DNA of 64,000 bases from NCBI RefSeq assembly GCF_030122845.1, contig NZ_CP126084.1:4092001-4156000 (forward strand). Reading direction: 5' to 3'. Source of the DNA: Paenibacillus woosongensis. GTDB lineage: Bacteria > Bacillota > Bacilli > Paenibacillales > Paenibacillaceae. The notes below the pieces were generated by a model. That model did not search any database. It saw only the letters and a program-made list of their open reading frames with translations, and had not been told where the DNA came from. Positions 36,245 to 45,162 of the stretch are shown in pieces. The position numbers and the translations under genes are program-made. Within the stretch, counting starts at the first letter, position 1, and each line of letters begins with the position of its first letter.

Positions 36245-38128
36245 TTAGAACGGCAATCCGATTCTTTTTTTATTTTTTTGCCTTCGCGCTTCCTTCTTCT
36301 CTCTAGCTTCAATATCCTGCGGCGTCTCCCTTGTCCCCCAGGTAGACTTCCAGAACGTCACCCAAGCCACCGGCATCTGCCACAGAAGCACTGCCTCGTA
36401 AAATACGCAGAATATCAGTCCGTATACCCACAGCCTGCTCTTGCGGAACAATAGATGGGCCAGACTCATCAGCAGTCCCATGAGAAGCAGTCCCATCAGA
36501 AACGTGCCCGGGAAAATCTGATAAGCTAGCGGGACATAAACCAGGTTGTACAGCACGACAACCGGCGCCGCGATCGGCACGATAACCCCGACGTAGAAAA
36601 ATAGCGACATAAAAGGCTCTTTACGCCAAATAAACCCCGAGGCCCGCAGCGACTCGCGCAGCCATGAACGCTTCCAGCGCATTTGCTGCTTCAGGAACAC
36701 GCTCATCTTCGACGGCACAATCGTGGAGCAAATCGCACTATCCTGGTAGCCAGTACGATGCGTCTTTAAAATAAAATTCGTCATGCTCCGGTCATCGCCA
36801 AAGGTCGCCGGCTGTCCCAGGAACTTCTGGTTCAGCCACGCTTCGGAATGCTGCAGTACAAGGTCCTTGCGATAACAGGACAGCGGGCCGGACAGGCAGG
36901 TGACGCTATCGAAATACGATTCCGCTGCCTTCATAATGCGAAACGCGATATAATAACGTACGGTTTGCAGCTTCGTGATCGAATTCGTATATTTGTTCTC
37001 GACATCCGTACGACCGGCGACGCCGCCCATACGCGGGTCCTGGAACGGCTGTACTAAATGCTTGATGGCCGTCGGCTCCAGGAAGCTGTCAGAATCCACG
37101 AAGACGACGAGATCATGCTTCGCCATTTCCACGCCCTTCACCAATGCGACCCGCTTGCCCCCGTTCTCCGGCAACACGACCATCTTCAGCCTTTCCTTGG
37201 TGGCGTAGCGCTCTGCTTCCTGGTGAACCATCTCTATCGTCCTGCGGATTTCCTCGGCGGAATGATCGGTCGACCGGTCATCGACGACGATCACCTCCAG
37301 CTTATCGACCGGATAATCCTGGTTGATGCAGCTTAGTATCGTCCGGTGAATCCACTCAGCTTCATTGAAGCACGGGATAATGATGCTCACGCCCGGCGTA
37401 TAATCCGGATTGACCGGCACGTCCCGGTAAAACGCCCCAAACAAATACCGGCTCAGCAAAAAGATCGCCGCGATCAAACTATATAAATACAGCCAGAAAT
37501 TGTATTTAAAATAAATGACGCTCTCCACGCGCATCAGCATAATGATGGCGACGGCGATGAACAGCATTCCGCTCGCCGTATAAATCGAATACCCCCAGCG
37601 TTTCTTCTGGAAATACTCGGTCAGCGGCTTTGCAAATTGCAGGGCAACCCTCTGTTTAATCTGTCCCTCCGCCTCCTGCGTAAACAGGCGGACAACGTCC
37701 GTGCCTAGCCTGACGGAAGACTCGAAGCCCTCTGGCATCGTTCCCGGCGGGATATGGCAGCGAAGCTCATAACGGTCGCCTACCTCAAACTTGCCCGCTT
37801 CAGTACCCAATTCAATCAATATACCCGTTGACGATATATCGACGGCCCGGGCCTGAATGCCTGCCTTTTTCTTTTCTCCCTCGGGAATTAGCAGAACGTC
37901 GAAATCCGCGATATAACGAAGGCTGAGCAGCCGCAGCTTCTCCCGGGAATCCGAATCATTGCCGTCCAGCTCCGGCTCCAGCCCATCGCCCCTCAGTCCT
38001 CTGCGGTCGAGCCGTCCCCGAATATTCTCAGGATCAGGCACATGCGACAATGTACGCCTGTCAACTTTAGGTATTGTCAGTACTTCTTCCTTTTTCTTCT
38101 TACTTTTAATCACTATTTGCGTCCCCAA
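36245..38128 (-). CDS. Processive GT2 polysaccharide synthase with N-terminal PilZ domain
   Basis: The 627-residue protein joins a c-di-GMP receptor to a membrane synthase. PilZ spans about 58-170: RxxxR is R62-R66 and DxSxxG is D97-G102 (DISSTG). Two helices (about 181-200, 208-232) lead to a GT-A domain with VVDDRST (281-287), the nucleotide-sugar VDSDS (344-348), FGDDRS (443-448) and the processivity motif QQMRW (481-485). Three or four C-terminal helices would form the export channel. This set is that of hyaluronan, cellulose and alginate synthases, but PilZ precedes the GT domain rather than following it as in BcsA. It is fourth-to-last in a leftward operon, 23 bases after the dehydrogenase gene. 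Confidence 0.88.
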   Translation of the reverse strand: MGTQIVIKSKKKKEEVLTIPKVDRRTLSHVPDPENIRGRLDRRGLRGDGLEPELDGNDSDSREKLRLLSLRYIADFDVLLIPEGEKKKAGIQARAVDISSTGILIELGTEAGKFEVGDRYELRCHIPPGTMPEGFESSVRLGTDVVRLFTQEAEGQIKQRVALQFAKPLTEYFQKKRWGYSIYTASGMLFIAVAIIMLMRVESVIYFKYNFWLYLYSLIAAIFLLSRYLFGAFYRDVPVNPDYTPGVSIIIPCFNEAEWIHRTILSCINQDYPVDKLEVIVVDDRSTDHSAEEIRRTIEMVHQEAERYATKERLKMVVLPENGGKRVALVKGVEMAKHDLVVFVDSDSFLEPTAIKHLVQPFQDPRMGGVAGRTDVENKYTNSITKLQTVRYYIAFRIMKAAESYFDSVTCLSGPLSCYRKDLVLQHSEAWLNQKFLGQPATFGDDRSMTNFILKTHRTGYQDSAICSTIVPSKMSVFLKQQMRWKRSWLRESLRASGFIWRKEPFMSLFFYVGVIVPIAAPVVVLYNLVYVPLAYQIFPGTFLMGLLLMGLLMSLAHLLFRKSRLWVYGLIFCVFYEAVLLWQMPVAWVTFWKSTWGTRETPQDIEAREKKEARRQKNKKRIGLPF

Positions 38129-38150
38129 TCATTATTGGTATACCTGCAGC

Positions 38151-39464
38151 CTACAGCCTCCAGTAGTAGAAACCGCTGTGTTCATACTCCGCTTTGGAGT
38201 ATATCCCTTTGACATCAATCATGATCTTCGTCTGGCTGCCATTGTACATTTTCTTAAAATCCTCAATTCCCATTTCGGCAAAAGGCGTATGCGGAACCGC
38301 GACAATGACAACGTTCAAGTCCTTGAAGGAGGACATGTCCGCTAATTCGAGGCCGTATTCCTCGTAAGCCTCCTGCGGATCTACCAGCGGGTCGGCGACT
38401 AATGTCGTCACCCCATAATCCTTCAGTTCGTTAATAATGTCCGTGACCTTTGTGTTCCGGATGTCCGCGCAATTTTCCTTGAAAGCCAGGCCCAGCAGGC
38501 CGATTCTCGTATTCCGGATATCGAGCTGCTGCCGGACCAATATTTTAATAATACTGTCCGCAATGTAGGCTCCCATGCTGTCGTTGATATGCCGCCCTGC
38601 CAAGATGATTTTCGAATGGTAGCCCGTATCCTCTGCTTTATAAGTTAAATAATAAGGATCTATGCCAATACAGTGCCCGCCTACCAAACCAGGGGTGAAA
38701 TGCAGAAAATTCCACTTCGTCCCCGCCGCCTCCAGCACGGACTTCGTGTCGATACCCATGCGATGAAACACCATCGATAGTTCGTTCATGAAGGCGATAT
38801 TGATGTCCCTCTGCGCATTTTCAATAACCTTGGCTGCCTCGGCGACCTTGATGCTCTCCGCCCGGTATACGCCGGCTTCAATTACAAGCTCGTATACCCG
38901 TGCGATCAACTCCCGCGCATCATCGTCAATGCCGGATACGATCTTCACAATATTCTCCAGACGGTGGACTTTATCGCCCGGATTGATCCGTTCAGGCGAA
39001 TAGCCTACCTTAAAATCGACTCCGCACCTCAAACCCGATTCCTCTTCGAGAATAGGTATGCATACGTCCTCCGTGACGCCGGGATATACCGTGGATTCAT
39101 ATACGACGACCGCCCCCTGGGTCAGCTTCTTTCCGACGATTCGGCTGGCGTTCTGCACATACTTCAAATCCGGCACATTTCCGCTTTGAATCGGGGTTGG
39201 TACGGCCACGAGAAAGAAACGAGTTCCTTCCAGCATCTCCTCCTCGGAGGTAAACTTCACGCTGCATTTCCGAATGACGTCGTCGCCCACATCGCCTGTC
39301 ACATCGATTCCCGTCAGGTAACTATCTATTTTCCTGCGGTTCACATCAAATCCAATCACATTGGTTTTTCTCGAAAAAGCGACTGCGATCGGCAGGCCGA
39401 CATACCCGAGTCCAATGACGGCAATTCCTTCGCGCCGATTAACGATATCTTCGTACAATCCCAT
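38151..39464 (-). CDS. Nucleotide-sugar dehydrogenase (UDP-HexNAc 6-dehydrogenase, WbpO/TviB-like)
   Basis: The 437-residue enzyme oxidises a UDP-sugar twice at C6 with NAD+ to give a uronic acid donor. The Rossmann motif is GLGYVGLP (18-25), and the catalytic cysteine is C265 in GGHCIGIDPYYLTYKA. That last segment is typical of the UDP-N-acetyl-hexosamine dehydrogenases (Vi antigen TviB, WbpO) rather than of UDP-glucose dehydrogenase, so the product is probably an N-acetyl-hexosaminuronate. It supplies substrate for the neighbouring synthase. I chose the ATG at 39464; a TTG at 39485 is possible. Confidence 0.85.
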   Translation of the reverse strand: MGLYEDIVNRREGIAVIGLGYVGLPIAVAFSRKTNVIGFDVNRRKIDSYLTGIDVTGDVGDDVIRKCSVKFTSEEEMLEGTRFFLVAVPTPIQSGNVPDLKYVQNASRIVGKKLTQGAVVVYESTVYPGVTEDVCIPILEEESGLRCGVDFKVGYSPERINPGDKVHRLENIVKIVSGIDDDARELIARVYELVIEAGVYRAESIKVAEAAKVIENAQRDINIAFMNELSMVFHRMGIDTKSVLEAAGTKWNFLHFTPGLVGGHCIGIDPYYLTYKAEDTGYHSKIILAGRHINDSMGAYIADSIIKILVRQQLDIRNTRIGLLGLAFKENCADIRNTKVTDIINELKDYGVTTLVADPLVDPQEAYEEYGLELADMSSFKDLNVVIVAVPHTPFAEMGIEDFKKMYNGSQTKIMIDVKGIYSKAEYEHSGFYYWRL

Positions 39465-39499
39465 TTCTCCATCCCCGTCCGTCAAAATGTTCCGCCTCT

Positions 39500-40954
39500 T
39501 TATTGAATCAAATCCTTCATTTTCACAAAGGTGTAACCCTTCTCCTTCAATCGCTCCAAAACGGTTGGCAGCGCCTCTGCCGTATGAATGCCGTCAAGAA
39601 TATGAAGCAGGATAACACTTCCGTTCTGCGTCTGCTTCATAACCCCATTTATAATATCGTCGGCGCTGTTCTTTACATCCCAATCGAGCGTGGTCACGTC
39701 GTACATCGCAATTTGCGGATACCCCGTAGCCGCGATAATTTCTGCCGTCTTCTCATCCACCACGCCCGTTGGCGGCCTGTACAGCATTAACGGCTGCTGC
39801 TGGATCGCTTCCGTAATTACTTGATGGGCTTTAACAACATCCTCCTGCAGCTCCTCCGGAGTCAGCGTAGTTACAACCTGATGGGCATAGGAATGATTGG
39901 CTACGTCATGCCCCTCTTCAATCATGGCCCTTGCCAGATTCGGATTCTGCTCCACGCCCTGCGCCCGCAAGAAAAACGTTGCCTTGACATCATGCTCGGC
40001 CAATATGTCCAATATTCGCGTAACCGTCTTGTCCGTCGCCCAATCGTCAAAGGTAAGAGCGATTTCCTTTTTCCTCGTATTGGCCTTATATACAAGCTCA
40101 TAAGGAGTGCCTTTGTAGTCGGGATTCAGTTTTGCTGCATCGTACCCGGGGATTTCCTCCAGCGGTTTTCGAACTCCACCGTTCTTGACCAGCTCGCTCA
40201 GCGTAATCAGTTTATAGCCGAGCTCCTCTGCTGCCTCGCCGATAAAACCAATCGCCGGCACGACTTCCGGATTAATGTCGGTGTTCAGCGAGATGACGCC
40301 TCCCCTTGACATGTATCTGGCCACATAATCGCCAATTTCTTTCGCGTTCTTCATATCGCGGTCCTTCGGGTTGATGTTGTAATTGACGACGGCCTCCATT
40401 CCTAGCTGCGCGGCTACAAGCCGAATATCGTCCGAGTAGTCGCCAGACTTCGTTCGTATATATTTTGGAGTTACGCCCGTTTCTTTTTCGATCACTTCGT
40501 TGGCCAACTCGATTTCCTTATAGATTTGCTCATAGCCAAGCTTGGTTAAATCCAGGTGATTCAACGTGTTATTTTCGATTTCATGCCCCCGTTCGATAAT
40601 GCTTTTCGCAATATCCGGCTCCTCCGCTACCCGTATTCCCGGAAGAAAAAACGTCGCTTTGATACCATACTTGTCCAGCTCGTTCAGCAGCCGTTCCATC
40701 GTTTCCGCATCCCCCATACCGTTAAAGGTAAGGCTCAGCTCTTTTCGGGCCGTATACACAGAGGTGATTACCCTGCTCTTCTCCCCATTAAAGCGCTCGA
40801 TGGCCTGCTCGCCTTGCATCTGGCCCTCCGCAGGATCTGCCGGGCTGCCGCCGGAGCCAAATATTCCGCAGCTGGCCAACAAGACCAGGCTCATGAACAG
40901 AGCCGTAACTCGAATCAGCGCTCGTTCTCTATTCAACCTGTCATTGCTCTTCAT
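39500..40954 (-). CDS. Two-domain polysaccharide deacetylase lipoprotein (NodB-NodB)
   Basis: The 484-residue protein has a lipobox around LLASC (C29) and two NodB domains. The first (about 71-215) is degenerate: TFNGMGD replaces TFDDG, and N129 stands where the first metal histidine should be (NNTLNH). The second (about 294-470) looks active: TFDD (301-304), HSYAH (354-358) and LYRPPTG. It would remove acetyl groups from the secreted polymer or from peptidoglycan. It is the first gene of the operon, with AGAGGGG 7 bases before the ATG. Confidence 0.87.
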   Translation of the reverse strand: MKSNDRLNRERALIRVTALFMSLVLLASCGIFGSGGSPADPAEGQMQGEQAIERFNGEKSRVITSVYTARKELSLTFNGMGDAETMERLLNELDKYGIKATFFLPGIRVAEEPDIAKSIIERGHEIENNTLNHLDLTKLGYEQIYKEIELANEVIEKETGVTPKYIRTKSGDYSDDIRLVAAQLGMEAVVNYNINPKDRDMKNAKEIGDYVARYMSRGGVISLNTDINPEVVPAIGFIGEAAEELGYKLITLSELVKNGGVRKPLEEIPGYDAAKLNPDYKGTPYELVYKANTRKKEIALTFDDWATDKTVTRILDILAEHDVKATFFLRAQGVEQNPNLARAMIEEGHDVANHSYAHQVVTTLTPEELQEDVVKAHQVITEAIQQQPLMLYRPPTGVVDEKTAEIIAATGYPQIAMYDVTTLDWDVKNSADDIINGVMKQTQNGSVILLHILDGIHTAEALPTVLERLKEKGYTFVKMKDLIQ

Positions 40955-41033
40955 GTTCTAGCCCCTCTTTTTACCAAATAATAGAATACCTGTGTATCAA
41001 ACTCCTGAATCGTCCAATAATATATCAGGACGT

Positions 41034-41093
41034 TCTATACATTTTCTAAACAGATTTGTCCAATCTATCTATTACAAGGAAGTTACTTGTAAT
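41034..41093 (-). promoter_or_regulatory. Candidate promoter and operator of the exopolysaccharide operon
   Basis: Leftward, TTGGAC (41058-41063) and TATAGA (41034-41039) are 18 bases apart. Immediately upstream of the -35 box is a perfect 8-bp inverted repeat, ATTACAAG-N7-CTTGTAAT (41071-41093), well placed for an activator or repressor. The binding protein is unknown. Confidence 0.45.
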
Positions 41094-41198
41094 TATTTAT
41101 AGGTATTATAACCTAACGAATATTCAGGAAGGAACCATCAGCACGAAGCAAAATCAGGACATTTCCCCCATTGCATAAGCCCCTTGGCAAAACACAAC

Positions 41199-41227
41199 AG
41201 CCCCAGTGCTTTACAGGCACTGGGGCT
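41199..41227 (-). terminator. Terminator of the stress-protein gene
   Basis: AGCCCCAGTGC-N7-GCACTGGGGCT is a perfect 11-bp stem lying 19 bases past the stop at 41246 and isolating this gene from the operon further left. The T-run is weak in the leftward direction. Confidence 0.7.
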
Positions 41228-41245
41228 TATTTCGCTATTTATATT

Positions 41246-41944
41246 TTAGATTAAATCATGGGCCTTATGCTCATACTTTACGTTGGATGGCGCATCGATC
41301 GGTTCGGTCACTTTGTCATCGGCGACATGGACCTGGTGGGTTATGCCATTGCAAACGAATTTGAACATGCCGTTGTTAAAATCCGTACCGATCTCTTTAT
41401 AGAATATGCCTTCATAGCTCATGTTCTTTTGGCAGGAGAAGCATAGTCTGTAGCTGTCCCCTTCCTTCAGCAGATAACCGCGAACGCCGGCCTCATACTC
41501 AATTTCGTCCTCGCTCTTGATGGTGCGATCCAGCGATACAATATGAAGGTCAACGAAAGTGATTTCGCGAAGAAGCACGTTGACGAAGGAACCCTTCGTG
41601 ATCTCCTCCCAGCGATTCTGGGCGGTTTGTCCGATAATGATTTGCGTGACGTTGTATTTATGGGCAACCTCGGCAATCATTTTAGCTGTAGGCCGCTTTT
41701 CATTATCCAGGAGAATAAACTCCTCAACATCACATTCCTCAGCCAGTTCCTTCCAGCGTTCGATGTATCCCGATTTTTCGGCATCAAACTCATCGTACGG
41801 GAGCGGATCCACCGTCAGGATATATAGCGGGCAATTCAACATACTCGCCATTTTATGGCCGCGTCTGATCAACCGCTCACCATTGGGACCGTAATATACG
41901 CAAACGAGAATACTCTCATCCATACGACCCTTTACCTTCTTCAT
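41246..41944 (-). CDS. Universal-stress-protein-like protein (KdpD-type USP domain)
   Basis: The 232-residue cytosolic protein has a ~140-residue USP fold (ILVCVYYGPNGERLIRRGHKM; TQIIIGQTAQNRWEEITKGS) that looks like the USP domain of the osmosensor KdpD, with the nucleotide-loop Gly/Ser residues kept. The last ~80 residues (RLCFSCQKNMSYEGIFYKE) are not a domain I recognise; they include a CxxC-less Cys pair FSC/RLC. GAGGTGA precedes the ATG by 9 bases. Its position divergent from the Na+/H+ antiporter suggests an ion-stress role, but this is only context. Confidence 0.7.
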   Translation of the reverse strand: MKKVKGRMDESILVCVYYGPNGERLIRRGHKMASMLNCPLYILTVDPLPYDEFDAEKSGYIERWKELAEECDVEEFILLDNEKRPTAKMIAEVAHKYNVTQIIIGQTAQNRWEEITKGSFVNVLLREITFVDLHIVSLDRTIKSEDEIEYEAGVRGYLLKEGDSYRLCFSCQKNMSYEGIFYKEIGTDFNNGMFKFVCNGITHQVHVADDKVTEPIDAPSNVKYEHKAHDLI

Positions 41945-42104
41945 GACGAAAATTCACCTCGTTAAATAATTCATTGTATTTATATCATTCTCTATAAGAA
42001 AAGCTTATACATGGAATGTATTTATTGTACATCGGCACGATTTATATTGTATAATTAGATTATTATTATAATTTTTCCTTATCGTTTGGCCGATATACGC
42101 AATA

Positions 42105-42300
42105 CGCCAACAGGGTTGTTTCGAACAGCCCGCTTTAAAGCTGCCGGCTGCTTTTCCAGAACTCCCAATTCACTTCCTAAGCGAAGTCCTCACTTCTCAC
42201 GCCATAGGCGATCATAAGACTTATGGCTTCTTATTATCCCGCTTATTGACATAGGAGTCAAGTCCTGCGGGAATCCTTCTTTATAAGGCTGTTTTTTGCT
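42105..42300 (+). other. Structured 5' leader upstream of mrpA
   Basis: The ~400-base gap before mrpA has no gene. Its second half holds several hairpins: GGGTTGTT/AACAGCCC (42113-42131), AAAGC/GCTTT (about 42137-42154) preceded by a palindromic GCTTTAAAGC, GCCATA/TATGGC (about 42201-42227), and CCCGC-N3-TTGAC/GTCAA-N5-GCGGG (42238-42271), followed by CCTT/AAGG and a T6 run ending near 42298. Competing pairings are possible. It looks like an attenuator or riboswitch of no class I recognise. Confidence 0.4.
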
Positions 42301-42346
42301 CAAATATAAAGAAGATCACCATCATCATGAAAATGGAGGTTTGACT

Positions 42347-44749
42347 TTGTTATCCGTGAACTTAGCCATATTGATCCCTTTTCTTGCCGCTATACTCGTA
42401 CCATTCTTATACGCCAAAGTTTCACGCAAACATATCGGCTGGTTCGTCCTGATCGTGCCGATTGTCCTGTTTGTTTCTCTAGCTCGCTACATTCCGTCTG
42501 TCGCCGGGGGCGAGACTTACTTGAGCACGATCGCGTGGATTCCCTCCTACGGCATCCATTTTACCACGTATCTTGACGGGCTGAGCATCATCTTCGGCCT
42601 ATTGATCACCGGGATCGGCAGCCTGGTCATCATTTATTCCATTTATTATTTATCCGCAGAAGAGTCGCTGGGCCACTTTTATATTTACCTGCTGCTGTTT
42701 ATGGGAGCTATGCTTGGCGTTGTCTTCTCCGACAATCTGATGGTGTTTTATGCTTTCTGGGAATTGACCAGCATTTCGTCCTTCCTCCTGATTGCATTTT
42801 GGTACCACCGGAAAAGATCCAGATACGGCGCAAAAAAAGCTCTATTAACTACGGTGACCGGCGGAATCGCCATGCTGACCAGCTTCATTATGATCTATGT
42901 CATGACTGGCACAATGAGCATCCGGGAAATTATTTCTACTATTGATTACGGCCATGCGCTATTTATTCCGGCAATGCTCCTTCTGCTGCTCGGCGCTTTT
43001 ACCAAATCCGCTCAATTCCCGTTCCATATCTGGCTGCCTGACGCTATGGAAGCGCCGACGCCAATCAGTGCATATCTGCATTCGGCAACGATGGTCAAAG
43101 CGGGCATTTATTTGGTGGCCCGGTTTACGCCCATTTTCGGCAGCCATGAATCCTGGTTCTGGCTCGTCAGCAGCGTCGGCATCATCACGCTTTTCTGGGG
43201 CTCCTTCAACGCGGTTCGCCAGACGGATCTTAAAGCACTGCTCGCCTACTCGACCATTAGCCAGCTCGGTCTCATCATGACCCTGTTTGGTATTGGTTCG
43301 GCGGCACTGTCCATGGGGGCCGGTGAAGAGACCGTGATTTATACGCAGGCGACCTTTGCGGCCCTGTTCCATTTGGTTAATCACTCTACGTTCAAAGGCG
43401 CTTTATTTATGGTTATCGGTATCGTAAACCATGGAGCAGGCACTCGTGACATTCGCCGCCTTGGCGGACTGATGTCGTTAATGCCGATTTCATTCACCAT
43501 CGCTTTAATCGGCAGCTTTTCCATGGCTGGCTTGCCGCCATTTAACGGCTTCCTGAGCAAGGAAATGTTCTTTCAAGCCGTTGTCAGCGTAAGTCAGTCC
43601 GGAATTTTCTCCCTGCATGTATCCAAGGTACTATTCCCTGTCGTCGCCTGGGTTGGCAGTGTATTCACATTCATATACTGCATGATCATCGTATTCAAGA
43701 CGTTTCTGGGGCCATACCAGCCGGAGAAGCTCGATCATGAAGCCCATGAAGCTCCGGCAGGCATGTTGATTTCACCGATCATTCTAGCAGTTCTGGTTGT
43801 AGGGATCTTCTTTTTCCCTAACGTGCTGGGCGATTATCTGCTGCGTCCGGCGATGGCCAGCATCCTCCCTTCGATAGAACTCGAAGGCATGATTGAACCT
43901 ATTTCAGCCTGGCATGGATTCAATCCCGCTTTATGGATGACGCTCGGAGTCATTGCTGTCGGCACCTTGATGTATCTGTCGATCCGGCGGTGGAAAGGAA
44001 TCTATTCGCTTCTGCCCGAGAATTGGACGCTGGACAACTTGTATAACAATAGTCTGATCCAAATGGAGAAAATCTCAAACCGGATCACCTCCTTCTATAT
44101 GACAGGCTATTTGCGAAGTTATTCGATTTATATTTTCCTGTTCTTTATCGCCGCTGTAGGAGGAACGCTGCTGTTTACAGGAGCTTACGCCTTTGATTTT
44201 GCGGGCGATGCTCCGATCAGCGTATATGAAATCGTTCTGGTGCTAGTCATGGTCGCTGCTGCGCTTGCCATCCCTTTGGCGAAATCGCGCGTAAACGCCA
44301 TTCTGCTCAATGGAGCGCTTGGCTATTCCATGGCTCTGTTCTTCGTCGTATTCCGTGCGCCTGACTTGGCATTAACCCAGCTCGTGGTGGAGACGGTATC
44401 GACAGCGTTGTTCCTGCTCTGCTTTTATTTCCTTCCAAAATGGAAGAAAGAAGAGACGCCTCGCCGCACGAAGCGCACCAACCTTGTCATTTCCATAGCC
44501 GTAGGAATCATTTTCGTTTTGGTTGCTCTCTCTGTACGGGGAGGCAAACTGTTCGATACGATCTCCGGCTACTTTGAAAACGCCTATGAGCTGGCGGGCG
44601 GAAAGAACATCGTTAACGCCATCCTCGGCGACTTCCGCGCGTTCGATACGATGCTTGAGGTCATCGTCCTCTTCATCGGTGGCCTGAGCGTATACACATT
44701 GATCAAACTAAAGTCGACGAAGGAGGAGCAGAACCTTGAAGATCAATGA
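42347..44749 (+). CDS. mrpA: Na+/H+ antiporter subunit A
   Basis: The large subunit of the Mrp cation/proton antiporter (~800 residues, ~20 helices) is related to NuoL of complex I. It has the proton-channel region with SHFYIYLLLFMGAMLGVV, the NuoL-type LPDAMEAPTPISAYLHSATMVKAG, and a C-terminal MbhD-like part (RAPDLALTQLVVETVSTALF). The best start is TTG at 42347, with GGAGG 7 bases upstream; this gives the same N-terminus pattern as B. subtilis MrpA. Overlaps mrpB by 14 bases. Confidence 0.94.
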   Translation: MLSVNLAILIPFLAAILVPFLYAKVSRKHIGWFVLIVPIVLFVSLARYIPSVAGGETYLSTIAWIPSYGIHFTTYLDGLSIIFGLLITGIGSLVIIYSIYYLSAEESLGHFYIYLLLFMGAMLGVVFSDNLMVFYAFWELTSISSFLLIAFWYHRKRSRYGAKKALLTTVTGGIAMLTSFIMIYVMTGTMSIREIISTIDYGHALFIPAMLLLLLGAFTKSAQFPFHIWLPDAMEAPTPISAYLHSATMVKAGIYLVARFTPIFGSHESWFWLVSSVGIITLFWGSFNAVRQTDLKALLAYSTISQLGLIMTLFGIGSAALSMGAGEETVIYTQATFAALFHLVNHSTFKGALFMVIGIVNHGAGTRDIRRLGGLMSLMPISFTIALIGSFSMAGLPPFNGFLSKEMFFQAVVSVSQSGIFSLHVSKVLFPVVAWVGSVFTFIYCMIIVFKTFLGPYQPEKLDHEAHEAPAGMLISPIILAVLVVGIFFFPNVLGDYLLRPAMASILPSIELEGMIEPISAWHGFNPALWMTLGVIAVGTLMYLSIRRWKGIYSLLPENWTLDNLYNNSLIQMEKISNRITSFYMTGYLRSYSIYIFLFFIAAVGGTLLFTGAYAFDFAGDAPISVYEIVLVLVMVAAALAIPLAKSRVNAILLNGALGYSMALFFVVFRAPDLALTQLVVETVSTALFLLCFYFLPKWKKEETPRRTKRTNLVISIAVGIIFVLVALSVRGGKLFDTISGYFENAYELAGGKNIVNAILGDFRAFDTMLEVIVLFIGGLSVYTLIKLKSTKEEQNLEDQ

Positions 44750-45158
44750 CGTCATTTTACAAACCGTTACGAAAATCGTAGTTTTCATTATTCTGACGAT
44801 GGCGGTCTATCTGTTCGTGTCCGGACATAACAGCCCCGGCGGCGGTTTTATCGGGGGACTTGTGCTCGCTTCCGCACTGGTGCTGTTATTCCTCGCCTTC
44901 GATACGGAAACCATCATGAAAAGAATCCCTTTGGACTTCAAAATGGTCGCTGCCGTGGGAGCCTTCATTGCCGTAGCAACGGGAGCCGCTTCTTTGTTTT
45001 TGGATATTCCTTTTTTGAGCCACGCTTATTCTTATTTCAATCTTCCCGTCTTTGGCAAAACCGGGCTCGCTACGGTCACGATCTTTGAACTCGGTGTAGC
45101 CCTGGGTGTAGTCGGCGTCGTCGTCACGATTATTCTAAGTATTAGCGAGGATGTGTAA
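44736..45158 (+). CDS. mrpB: Na+/H+ antiporter subunit B
   Basis: This 140-residue membrane subunit has four helices and the family segment GHNSPGGGFIGGLVLASALVL. It overlaps the end of mrpA and runs into mrpC, so translation is coupled. All seven Mrp subunits are needed for antiport in related systems. Confidence 0.94.
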   Translation: MKINDVILQTVTKIVVFIILTMAVYLFVSGHNSPGGGFIGGLVLASALVLLFLAFDTETIMKRIPLDFKMVAAVGAFIAVATGAASLFLDIPFLSHAYSYFNLPVFGKTGLATVTIFELGVALGVVGVVVTIILSISEDV

Positions 45159-45162
45159 ATGT

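Noticed and set aside
42105-42300. c-di-AMP (ydaO-type) riboswitch before mrpA
   Set aside because: The conserved core sequences of that class were not seen; only generic hairpins and a T-run are visible.
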